From: JAZGGS01 sp963714405 | Lineage (GTDB): Bacteria; Bacteroidota; Ignavibacteria; Ignavibacteriales; Ignavibacteriaceae | Length of the DNA: 64,000 bases | NCBI GenBank assembly: GCA_963714405.1 | Contig: CAVQOH010000002.1 | Location: forward strand, 434,001-498,000 | Direction: 5' to 3' | In this document: positions 1-7,918 of the stretch, piece by piece | Layout: the number at the start of each line of letters is the position of its first letter | Numbering within the stretch: the first letter of the stretch is position 1 | Position numbers and translations under genes: made by a program | Notes under the pieces: generated by a model | The model's input: only the letters and a program-made list of their open reading frames with translations | Databases searched by the model: none | What the model was told of the DNA's origin: nothing

Positions 1-1
1 T

Positions 2-529
2 TGCGATGCAGATGGAACCGTTTATTGCGGTTCTACCTGGGGCTATTATTATTATGCAATTTCAAGTGAAGGTTTGTTATTATGGAAATTACCACTTGAT
101 GACTACGATGTTGATAATTCTGGGGCGATTGGATCTGATGGAACACTTTATATTGGTACGCATCTATCTTCAACAACTATTGGACAGCAAAGAACCCTAA
201 TAGCAATAAGAGATACAGGGGCAAGTTTTGCAAATAATGATATTATAGATTTGTATTATTCTTTAGAACAGAATTATCCAAATCCTTTTAACCCTGTTAC
301 AACAATATCTTATTCGCTTCCTGAAAGTGCTTCCATATCGTTAAAAGTATTTGATATAATTGGAAATGAGGTGATAACATTAGAAGAAGGGATAAAATCA
401 GAAGGCAGACATTTAATACATTGGAATGGAACCGATAATCTAGCCAACATAGTTCCTGCCGGAGTCTATTTTGTTAGAATGAAAGCAAACGGCTTTCAGA
501 AAACAATTAAATCAATCTTAATTAAATGA
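2..529 (+). CDS. C-terminal part of a T9SS-exported beta-propeller protein (5' end outside window)
   Basis: The reading frame is open from the left edge, so the gene begins upstream; the ATG at 74 is only an internal methionine. The first part carries repeated DGTxY motifs (DADGTVYCGS, SDGTLYIGTH) followed by an LLLWK segment, as in PQQ-like/WD beta-propeller repeats. From about 265 it contains NYPNPFNPVTTISYSLPE, the start of a type A T9SS sorting domain, and ends in GVYFVRMKANG...KSILIK. The protein is therefore probably exported across the outer membrane, with its tail cleaved by the sorting machinery. What the propeller binds cannot be told from this fragment. Confidence 0.8.
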   Translation, partial: CDADGTVYCGSTWGYYYYAISSEGLLLWKLPLDDYDVDNSGAIGSDGTLYIGTHLSSTTIGQQRTLIAIRDTGASFANNDIIDLYYSLEQNYPNPFNPVTTISYSLPESASISLKVFDIIGNEVITLEEGIKSEGRHLIHWNGTDNLANIVPAGVYFVRMKANGFQKTIKSILIK

Positions 530-562
530 AAACTAGTTTTTCAATTAGAAAAGTTAATTATT

Positions 563-1630
563 CTATTTTTTTATCTGTTCCTGCAAAATTACTCCCCCGC
601 CAAGACAAACATCCTCATCATAAAAAACAGCAAACTGCCCCGGGGCAATACCTTTATCTGGCTTATCCAGTTTAACATTTGCTTTAAAATCATTCATCCA
701 TTCAAGCATACAATCATACACGTTTACACCGTGGCGTAATTTTACTTTCAAATCTGTGTTCTCAGGTGGAATGCCCGCAATCCAATTAAACTTTCCAATA
801 CTGAATTTATCTCTTTCTCTAACAGCTTTATTTTCTTTTGAAATGTAAACAATATTATTCTTCACATCTTTACCAACAACAAACCATGGTCCCCCGCCAA
901 GTTTTAAACCGGAGCGCTGCCCGATTGTGTAATAATAATAACCGGGATGTTTACCCATTACTTTGTTTGTATCAACATCAATAATTTCACCTTCAATTTC
1001 TCCAAGATGATGTTTAACAAACTCTTTAAATTTTATCTGTCCCAGAAAACAGATTCCCTGACTGTCTCTTCGTTTCATTGTAGCAAGTTTATAGTCATCA
1101 GCTAATTGCCTTATCCCGGATTTCTTATACTTCCCTATTGGAAAAATAGCCCGCGAAAGCTGCTGCTGTGTAAGATATGATAAAAAGTAAGTTTGATCTT
1201 TTACAGGATCGGGTGAGGTTTTAAGCAAATATTTTCCATCTTTTTCTAAAACATTTGCATAGTGCCCGCTTGCTACTTTTTCAAATGAAGAATCGATTTT
1301 ATCATAAAACTGTCCGAACTTAATTAGACTGTTGCAATAAATATCGGGATTGGGAGTTCTTCCGTCTTTAATTTCATCAATAGTATAAGATACAACGTTT
1401 TCCCAGTATTCAGTTTGCAAAGGAAGAACTTCTAAAGGAATATTTACCTGTTTACAAACAGCGCGGGCAAATTTCAGATCTTCTTCCCAGGGGCATTCGC
1501 CTAAAAATGAAAATTCATCCTGCAGCCAAATCTTTAAATAGAAAGCTGTAAGATTATGTCCTTGTTCTTTTAATAATCTTAAAGCAACAGAACTATCAAC
1601 CCCCCCGGAAAGTAAAACAGCTATTTTCAT
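563..1630 (-). CDS. mnmA: tRNA-specific 2-thiouridylase MnmA
   Basis: Cytoplasmic enzyme that activates U34 of Lys, Glu and Gln tRNAs with ATP and thiolates it to s2U. The 355 residues match the family length. The PP-loop SGGVDSS is at residues 8-14, the first catalytic cysteine is C99 in NPDIYCN, and the second, which carries the persulfide, is C194 in GICFLG. The C-terminal barrel (TIGQRSGL, GGGVI) is complete. The start overlaps the stop of the upstream membrane-protein gene by four bases (ATGA), so the two are translationally coupled. Confidence 0.95.
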   Translation of the reverse strand: MKIAVLLSGGVDSSVALRLLKEQGHNLTAFYLKIWLQDEFSFLGECPWEEDLKFARAVCKQVNIPLEVLPLQTEYWENVVSYTIDEIKDGRTPNPDIYCNSLIKFGQFYDKIDSSFEKVASGHYANVLEKDGKYLLKTSPDPVKDQTYFLSYLTQQQLSRAIFPIGKYKKSGIRQLADDYKLATMKRRDSQGICFLGQIKFKEFVKHHLGEIEGEIIDVDTNKVMGKHPGYYYYTIGQRSGLKLGGGPWFVVGKDVKNNIVYISKENKAVRERDKFSIGKFNWIAGIPPENTDLKVKLRHGVNVYDCMLEWMNDFKANVKLDKPDKGIAPGQFAVFYDEDVCLGGGVILQEQIKK

Positions 1631-2142
1631 TTTTTACTTTTCTTTTTTTCTGTTAACCTATCCAGAACTTCATCGTATAACTCTTTTTTCACTTTGCTTA
1701 AGATAATTGTAACAAGCCGGCTGGAATTATTCAGCTTTGTATAAAATCCAAGAGTTACAGAATTTTTTCCGTCATGAACTTTCATTACGCCGGATATTTT
1801 ATTTTCAAACATCCCACCTTTTAACGATGTGATATCTTCATAGTAAATGGTAACATCTTTTTTTGAAAAAAAATAATTTGAACAAACAAGTTTTTCATCA
1901 TCAGCATTTATTCTATATGGAATAATTTTATAAAGTGTAAAATACTGTCTGTTAACAAAGTAGACTAAAAGCAATGATATTACTATCGGAATTATGAGAA
2001 TGTAATTTTGATCAACATAAAACAAAATTGGTGAAGTATAAGAAACGAGTAATAATGTAACGGCAATGTTTCCGTATTTATAAAGCAAACCAAATAATAA
2101 AGGGTAAGTGAATGATTGCTTTTCAATAATATTTTCGCTCAT
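1627..2142 (-). CDS. Small membrane protein with PH-like soluble tail, unknown function
   Basis: 171 residues. Two hydrophobic segments (about 12-38 and 45-65) are followed by a soluble tail rich in short strands (YKIIPYRI, ITSLKGGMF, VTLGFYTKL). The layout recalls bacterial PH-domain membrane proteins, but I do not recognise a specific family. It lies between the histidine kinase gene and mnmA and overlaps mnmA by four bases. The end is lysine-rich (EKKKSKK). Coupling to mnmA suggests co-expression, not shared function. Confidence 0.65.
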   Translation of the reverse strand: MSENIIEKQSFTYPLLFGLLYKYGNIAVTLLLVSYTSPILFYVDQNYILIIPIVISLLLVYFVNRQYFTLYKIIPYRINADDEKLVCSNYFFSKKDVTIYYEDITSLKGGMFENKISGVMKVHDGKNSVTLGFYTKLNNSSRLVTIILSKVKKELYDEVLDRLTEKKKSKK

Positions 2143-2207
2143 ACTGGGAAATCTATTATAAAACTGAATTTAAAATTGCGAAAAAAAATGGGAGATCAAA
2201 AAACAGA

Positions 2208-3620
2208 TTAAGTGAGATCTAGATAAGGCAATGTAACATTAAAAATTGTACCGCTGGGTTTATTATCCTTAATTGAAATTTTTCCACCTGCTTCTTCAAT
2301 TAAAAGTTTAACAAGGCTTAAACCTAAACCGTAACCTTTTACACCAAGTTTTTCTGCATCATCTGATCTGTAAAACCTATCAAAAACCTTTGTTTTGTCC
2401 GAATCGCTAATACCAATACCATTATCTTTAACAATCAAAATTGCTTTTGCTGCATTCTTTGATAGAGATATAAACACTTCACTGTTTGCGGCGGAATATT
2501 TTATTGCATTGCTGAGCAGGTTTTCAATAATTATATAAAATTTATCCGTATCCCCTCTTACATAAACTTCATTTTCAATTGAGCTTTTAATATTATCATT
2601 TGAAAATTCAGAAATAAGAATTTTATTAATCAAATTGCCAAAATTGAATACTGATTTGGAATTATCACTACTGTTATCTTGTTTAGAGATCATTAAAAGT
2701 GTTTTTATAATTTTTATCATTTGATCCGATTGAACAAGTAATTTATTTAATGCTTCCCTGTATTCATCATTTGTGCGTTCTTTTTTAAGTATGTATTCTA
2801 ATTCAGTTTTTACAGCTGTTAAGGGATTCATCATTTGGTGTGAAGCGTGATCAGTAAACTGAGAAAGCTGGTTAATGTGCAATTCAATGCGATCAAATAA
2901 TTGGTTTAACGTATCTCTCAGCCGTCCCAGTTCATCATCAGTTTTTGCTTTGTAAGCTATCCTTGTATTTAATTTTCCACCTGATATTTCATCCGCAGTT
3001 GCAATAATTTTATTTATTGGTGAAACACTTTTTCTTGCTAAAAATATACTGGCAATAAAAATTATTAATATAAGTGCAGGTAAACTATATATATTAAATG
3101 ATATTAAATTATTTAAAATTTCATCAAACTGTTTTTGAAAAGTAGAGAGTTGTAGAACGGCTGCCGTATTTCCACTTTCTGTTGTTAAAGAAAAATAACC
3201 TGCTCTAAGATGATCTTTGCCAACATTAATGTCTTTAAAGAAAAATGAAGGATAGTCTGTCCCCGTTTCTGCAGGAATTTCTTTATAATATTTTAAGTTA
3301 TCGCTAGTTATTAAAACTTCACCTTCAGGTGAATATATTTGTAGAAAGAATGCTGTTTCAGTCATTTCAACCATATCAGATTCTTTAAATTCTGCAAAAT
3401 CTATAATAGTAATTGCAGAATCTGTAATTTCAAGCGATGCAACCACCTTTTCCATTTCATGTTTTAATCGGATATCAATATTCTGGCGAAGTGTATAACT
3501 TATTGCAATAATTAGAAAAATGTTAAAAAGAATTATTATTAATAGAAATACCAATACATTCCAGGTAGTATAACGTTTAACTGTATCGGTAAAAAAAGGG
3601 GTGCGTTTATTAGTCATCAA
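2208..3620 (-). CDS. Sensor histidine kinase (HAMP-HisKA-HATPase)
   Basis: Membrane sensor of 470 residues. Transmembrane helix 1 is at about 21-43, followed by an extracytoplasmic sensor loop (45-170) with no family I can name. Transmembrane helix 2 is at about 174-194, then a HAMP linker (SPINKIIATADEISGGKL). The H-box is ASHQMMNPLTAV with phosphoacceptor H261; H is followed by Q instead of the commoner E, a variant known in some kinases. The N-box (NLLSNAIKYS), G1 (DNGIGIS) and G2 (GYGLGLSL) are present. The start overlaps the end of the response-regulator gene by 11 bases, so they form one two-component operon, divergent from the multihaem cytochrome gene. Confidence 0.9.
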   Translation of the reverse strand: MMTNKRTPFFTDTVKRYTTWNVLVFLLIIILFNIFLIIAISYTLRQNIDIRLKHEMEKVVASLEITDSAITIIDFAEFKESDMVEMTETAFFLQIYSPEGEVLITSDNLKYYKEIPAETGTDYPSFFFKDINVGKDHLRAGYFSLTTESGNTAAVLQLSTFQKQFDEILNNLISFNIYSLPALILIIFIASIFLARKSVSPINKIIATADEISGGKLNTRIAYKAKTDDELGRLRDTLNQLFDRIELHINQLSQFTDHASHQMMNPLTAVKTELEYILKKERTNDEYREALNKLLVQSDQMIKIIKTLLMISKQDNSSDNSKSVFNFGNLINKILISEFSNDNIKSSIENEVYVRGDTDKFYIIIENLLSNAIKYSAANSEVFISLSKNAAKAILIVKDNGIGISDSDKTKVFDRFYRSDDAEKLGVKGYGLGLSLVKLLIEEAGGKISIKDNKPSGTIFNVTLPYLDLT

Positions 3621-4281
3621 TTAAAATATAACCTTCACCATAGATAGTCTTAATATACTTCTTCCCGGTGGTTTCTTCCAGTTTTTTTCTTAAATTTTTT
3701 ACTGTGGCTTCACAGATATTGGTTTCGGGTATAAAGTTAATATCCCAAACATATTTACATAATAATGTTTTGCTAATTACATTCCCTTTGTTTGCAATAA
3801 AATACTTTAACAAATCAAATTCTTTATCTGTTAATTCAATATTTTTTCCATTATCAGATTCAACTTTTCTGTTTATAAGATCAAGTGATAAATCATCGTA
3901 AACAAGCACATCTTTTTCAATATCATATCTTCTTTTTGTTGCTTTAACCCGTGCGAGTAATTCTACAAATGAAAAGGGTTTAGTAATATAATCATCAGCC
4001 CCGGAATTAAGTGCTTCAACTTTGTTTGAAACTTGGCTTAATGCAGTAAGCAGAAGAATTGGTGTATTATTACCCATTTCACGAAGTCGTTTACAGACTT
4101 CAATTCCACTAATTTTTGGCATTTTCCAATCCAGAATAATTACATCAAATTGTATTTTTTCAACCAAATTTAGAGCTTCCAAACCATCATGGGCGATCAT
4201 GACATGATGCCCCTCCTCAAGAAAATTCTTCCTTAACGGCTCTGCAATTTGGAGTTCATCTTCAGCGATTAGTATTTCCAT
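3610..4281 (-). CDS. OmpR-family response regulator
   Basis: 223 residues. The N-terminal receiver has acidic pocket E7/D8, phosphoacceptor D51 (ILDWKMP), T79 and K101 (KPF). The C-terminal winged helix-turn-helix (about 128-223) has the OmpR/PhoB pattern (LTDKEFDLLKYF, YIKTIYGEGY). It is the first gene of the minus-strand two-component operon. The 168-base gap to the divergent cytochrome gene is an obvious place for it to act, but I found no clear operator there, so the target is inferred. Confidence 0.92.
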   Translation of the reverse strand: MEILIAEDELQIAEPLRKNFLEEGHHVMIAHDGLEALNLVEKIQFDVIILDWKMPKISGIEVCKRLREMGNNTPILLLTALSQVSNKVEALNSGADDYITKPFSFVELLARVKATKRRYDIEKDVLVYDDLSLDLINRKVESDNGKNIELTDKEFDLLKYFIANKGNVISKTLLCKYVWDINFIPETNICEATVKNLRKKLEETTGKKYIKTIYGEGYILIDD

Positions 4282-4449
4282 AACTTCCTTTCATTCTACA
4301 ATCAAATAAAAACAATAGAAACCAGCAATTCAATAGCAATATTGAATTATGAAGCACATTTCATTATTGTTAATTTTACACTATTAGCAAATAATACTAT
4401 TTTTTAGATGAAAATAAGTGTCCTTATTTATTACAATAAAGGAGAAAAA

Positions 4450-6393
4450 ATGAACAAACTATTACAAATTTTTATACTGATTCTAGTCAGTGGATCATTT
4501 GTTTTCGCACAGACTTATGTTGGACCTGAAAAGTGTCTTACCTGTCATAACAATCCAGGCCTTGGTGATAAAACCGGCTGGAGAACTTCAATGCACGCAA
4601 ATGGTTATTCCGCTGTTGAAGATGATGCCCATACAATGGAAAACCTTTATGGGATTGTTTGTGATTATGACCAAAATGGGATTGATGATTTTATAGATGG
4701 TCTTGATTTCAATAACATCACGAGTGTATTTGATCCATACAAACCAAATGCACCTGTTTTATCCTATAATAATGGTTACTACATTACTATCGGACTTGTT
4801 ACGCATAGAGTATATCTAACTTATGGGGGAAGCGGATTATACAAACAACGTTATGTGACAAGAATCAATACTTCACAAGGTGAATCCAACGATTTTTATA
4901 TTTCACCGGTTCAGTACAATGAAAAAACACATGAATACGTGTTATATCATCCTGAAGCATGGTATGATGAAAATAATAACAATGTACCAATTTACACACC
5001 AACTTCAACTTTAGCTGATGCATCCCTTAATAGTAGAAGCTTTACAAAAGGATGTGCTGGCTGTCATGTTACAAATCTTAGCGTAATGCAGGATTCTAAC
5101 GGAGAATGGATTTCCTCAGGTGCTGGTGTTGAAGATGAAGCTCTATATGTAAATTATAATAACGTTTATGATCTTGATCAGGATGGAGATCTTGACCAGA
5201 TGAATAATGGTTGTGAAAACTGTCATGGACCAGGTGGAGACCACGTTGTTGCACCAAGTCCAAATAATATCATTAACCCTGCAGATGAAAACGATCTTAC
5301 ACCTGAGCAGGCAAACAATCTTTGTGGCATGTGCCATTCCAGAGGAAAAAGCTTACCAAATAATACATTCAGTTTTCCGTTCGATGATGCAAACTTGGTA
5401 ACCTGGAATATTGGAGATTTAGTAGCTACATGGTATACTGATGGTGGAGGATATTATGGTGATAGCTACAATTCAAGACAACATCACCAACAATTTTATG
5501 ATTTTTCTAAAAGCAGTAAGCCAACCTTTCAATTCCATATGGTTACCTGCTATGAATGCCATGATATTCATAATGAGGTAAAACATCATATTCGTGAAGA
5601 AATTGAAGGAGAAGATAGTACAGGCGCACCAATAACAGTAGCAACAGAGAATGATAATAACACATTATGCCTCGCTTGTCATGCAACTCATGGTGCTTTT
5701 GAAAATATACCTGTTGAATGGGTTGCTGATTACCAAAATCACATCAATGATATAGCTCCTATTGTACAAGCACATACAATGCATGAATATGATCCGGAAG
5801 GTTCAGGTGAATCTAGGTGTAGTAAATGTCATCAGCCAAAATCTGTAAAATCTGCCATTAATTACGATATTCATTCTCATACATTTGAAGTTATTCAGCC
5901 AGAAAAAACTATTGCTTTCTCAATGCCAAATGCCTGCGCAGTAAGCTGCCACAGAGATGTTGAAAATGGTGGAATGCCTCTTTTCAATACAGGTGTTGAT
6001 GTAAATCTTGGTGACTGGTCAGAACAAACTGATATTGATCTTGCTGATACATTAATGCATTGGTATGGTCCTGGTGGAATATGGTGGGATCATACAGTTT
6101 CCGTTGAAATTGACAATCCTTATATACCAGATAATTTTAGTCTATCACAGAACTATCCAAACCCGTTCAACCCCTCAACAAAAATTACTTTTTCTGTTCC
6201 GGTTGAATCTTATGTAAGTATAATTGTTTATGATATAGTTGGAAGAGAAGTTGAAACTCTTGTAAACACTAATATGCCTTCAGGCAATTATTCGTTAACC
6301 TGGAATCCTAAAGGATTAACATCTGGTGTTTATTTTTACAGGATGGAATCTCAGAACTATGTAGAAACTAAGAAAATGATTTTGCTCAAGTAA
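4450..6393 (+). CDS. Secreted multihaem cytochrome c with T9SS sorting domain
   Basis: The ORF opens at 4408, but I choose the ATG at 4450: it has AAAGGAG just upstream and begins a signal peptide (MNKLLQIF...VFA, cleavage before QTYVG). Seven CXXCH haem-binding motifs follow (CLTCH, CAGCH, CENCH, CGMCH, CYECH, CLACH, CSKCH) plus one CXXXCH (CAVSCH), giving up to eight haems. The spacing and CHGPGGDH resemble cytochrome c554/doubled-CXXCH respiratory proteins. The last ~90 residues are a T9SS type A domain (NYPNPFNPSTKI ... MILLK). It is likely a cell-surface electron carrier; electron donor and acceptor are unknown. It may be controlled by the divergent two-component system. Confidence 0.9.
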   Translation: MNKLLQIFILILVSGSFVFAQTYVGPEKCLTCHNNPGLGDKTGWRTSMHANGYSAVEDDAHTMENLYGIVCDYDQNGIDDFIDGLDFNNITSVFDPYKPNAPVLSYNNGYYITIGLVTHRVYLTYGGSGLYKQRYVTRINTSQGESNDFYISPVQYNEKTHEYVLYHPEAWYDENNNNVPIYTPTSTLADASLNSRSFTKGCAGCHVTNLSVMQDSNGEWISSGAGVEDEALYVNYNNVYDLDQDGDLDQMNNGCENCHGPGGDHVVAPSPNNIINPADENDLTPEQANNLCGMCHSRGKSLPNNTFSFPFDDANLVTWNIGDLVATWYTDGGGYYGDSYNSRQHHQQFYDFSKSSKPTFQFHMVTCYECHDIHNEVKHHIREEIEGEDSTGAPITVATENDNNTLCLACHATHGAFENIPVEWVADYQNHINDIAPIVQAHTMHEYDPEGSGESRCSKCHQPKSVKSAINYDIHSHTFEVIQPEKTIAFSMPNACAVSCHRDVENGGMPLFNTGVDVNLGDWSEQTDIDLADTLMHWYGPGGIWWDHTVSVEIDNPYIPDNFSLSQNYPNPFNPSTKITFSVPVESYVSIIVYDIVGREVETLVNTNMPSGNYSLTWNPKGLTSGVYFYRMESQNYVETKKMILLK

Positions 6394-6417
6394 TGTATTA
6401 TTAAGAATTGATGCGAT

Positions 6418-6454
6418 AAGCCGCCTTCCTGGAACAGTGGAGGGCGGCTTTTTT
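6418..6454 (+). terminator. Rho-independent terminator after the cytochrome gene
   Basis: A 12-base stem (AAGCCGCCTTCC paired with GGAGGGCGGCTT, one G-U pair) with a 9-base loop is followed by TTTTTT. It lies 25 bases past the cytochrome stop. It also sits next to the 3' end of the convergent DUF4920 gene. Confidence 0.9.
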
Positions 6455-6462
6455 ATTACCTG

Positions 6463-6942
6463 TTAACCTTCTTTATCGTAAATTTCAGCACCTAAACCTT
6501 TTATTTGGTAAAGTGTTACAGGGCCGGTTACCATGGAAGGATCAAATTCTTTATCATTCTCATCAGCAATATGCTGGTAATATTCAGTAGCTTCTTCTTT
6601 TGTAAGATCAATTCTATAAACAGTTCCTTCCACAAGGGCAGTTTTTCCTATGCCTTCCACTGGAAAAATAATATCACCATCTTTAACCTTTACTTTAATC
6701 TTTTCTCCTTCAACATCAGATTTAATTTCCATCCAGCAACCCATCATTTTGCAAACATCCAAAACTTCTCCTTCAACTAAAACTTTTTTATCCAGAAAAT
6801 CTTCCGGCGCATTTAATATATCTGATATGTTTGTTTTATCATTTAAAGTAATTTCAGCGCCCAATTTATTTACATCATCTGTTTGTGCATTTAAAGCTCC
6901 GCAAAATAAAACTGCAATAATTACTGAGAAAAATTTTTTCAT
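6463..6942 (-). CDS. Secreted DUF4920-family protein
   Basis: 159 residues with a signal peptide (MKKFFSVIIAVLFCGALNAQ). The mature part has VLVEGEVLDVCKMMGCWMEI, with two cysteines in a C-x3-GCWM arrangement typical of DUF4920 proteins, then an OB-like strand pattern (KIKVKVKDGDIIFP). It is a periplasmic protein of unknown role; the conserved cysteines suggest metal or redox chemistry (inference). The next gene on the strand is a lipoprotein 23 bases upstream, so the two may be co-transcribed. Confidence 0.8.
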   Translation of the reverse strand: MKKFFSVIIAVLFCGALNAQTDDVNKLGAEITLNDKTNISDILNAPEDFLDKKVLVEGEVLDVCKMMGCWMEIKSDVEGEKIKVKVKDGDIIFPVEGIGKTALVEGTVYRIDLTKEEATEYYQHIADENDKEFDPSMVTGPVTLYQIKGLGAEIYDKEG

Positions 6943-6965
6943 AAGTACTCCCGTTTTTATATTAA

Positions 6966-7769
6966 TTATTTGAATTTAACCGTTACATGTTTTTTTAGTT
7001 CTAATTTCATTCCCGGAATTTTTTCAACATATACTTCCATATCTTCAATTTCTTCAGGTTGACTGTTTTTTAATATCTCAAGTGTTTCTTTATTTTTAAC
7101 TATTTTACCAATATCCATAGATAAAAGTGTAACTGTTGATCCTTCAACATGAGTAGCATTTGACTCAACTATTTCACCTTCAAATTCCAGTGAAACGTCA
7201 ACTCTCATTCCTTCCATTAGTTTAAAAAATTCATCATTTACCTCATCGCTATTATCTTCTGCTTCTGTTTTTTCCCTATTAAAATCTTTCTCAATTTCCG
7301 GTCTGCTTATTATAACTTCAGGTATATCACCTTTAATAAACTTAAAGTAAAAATATTCTTTATTTTCTTCAACTTGCTGATCTTCCATTCCAATTGACAC
7401 TATATTATTAGGTGCGGGTTCAAGGCGGATTTTATTAAGATCATCAAATGAATATTCTGCTTTGAAGCCTTCCCATCCATCTTCACTTACACTTTCACCA
7501 CCAGTAAATTGCACTCCACTACCAAAATCTTTAGCAGATTCTATAAAATCTTTTTCATCAAATAGTTGAAATTTCTCAGTATCAGTCGAATCTCCAAATG
7601 AACCTGCGAATTGCGAAATCATTTCAGCAAAAATTTTACTCATAATCACAGTCTCAAAAATTCTTCCACTCCCATCTTTATTTATTTTAACCTTTGTTTC
7701 AACTTTAATGCAGCCGGTTATAAATGTAACTGCAATAATTAAAAGAAAAATCGTTTTAAATAATTTCAT
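6966..7769 (-). CDS. Putative lipoprotein, unknown function
   Basis: 267 residues starting with a lipoprotein signal peptide: a hydrophobic stretch then lipobox TFITGC, acylation at C20. The mature part opens with KVETKVKINKDGSGRIFETV, a pattern seen in bacterial lipoproteins with a repeated KV...I..DGSG strand. It is rich in acidic residues and has no catalytic motif I can name. The C-terminus (MKLELKKHVTVKFK) looks like a final beta strand. It is located at the periplasmic face of a membrane. Confidence 0.7.
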   Translation of the reverse strand: MKLFKTIFLLIIAVTFITGCIKVETKVKINKDGSGRIFETVIMSKIFAEMISQFAGSFGDSTDTEKFQLFDEKDFIESAKDFGSGVQFTGGESVSEDGWEGFKAEYSFDDLNKIRLEPAPNNIVSIGMEDQQVEENKEYFYFKFIKGDIPEVIISRPEIEKDFNREKTEAEDNSDEVNDEFFKLMEGMRVDVSLEFEGEIVESNATHVEGSTVTLLSMDIGKIVKNKETLEILKNSQPEEIEDMEVYVEKIPGMKLELKKHVTVKFK

Positions 7770-7918
7770 CTTAAATCCTGATAATTAAAAACATGTAGCC
7801 AGTTTTGCTTACACAAAAATAGTAAAATTTTCACTTCTTAATTATCTTAACTCGAATTGCAAAAAAAAGTAATTATATTAAATTCATGTTCTCATTTTCA
7901 TATATTTAACACAACAAT

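Noticed and set aside
4408..4449. Longer N-terminus for the multihaem cytochrome
   Set aside because: The ATG at 4450 has the ribosome site and starts the signal peptide; the 14 extra residues would place polar sequence before it.
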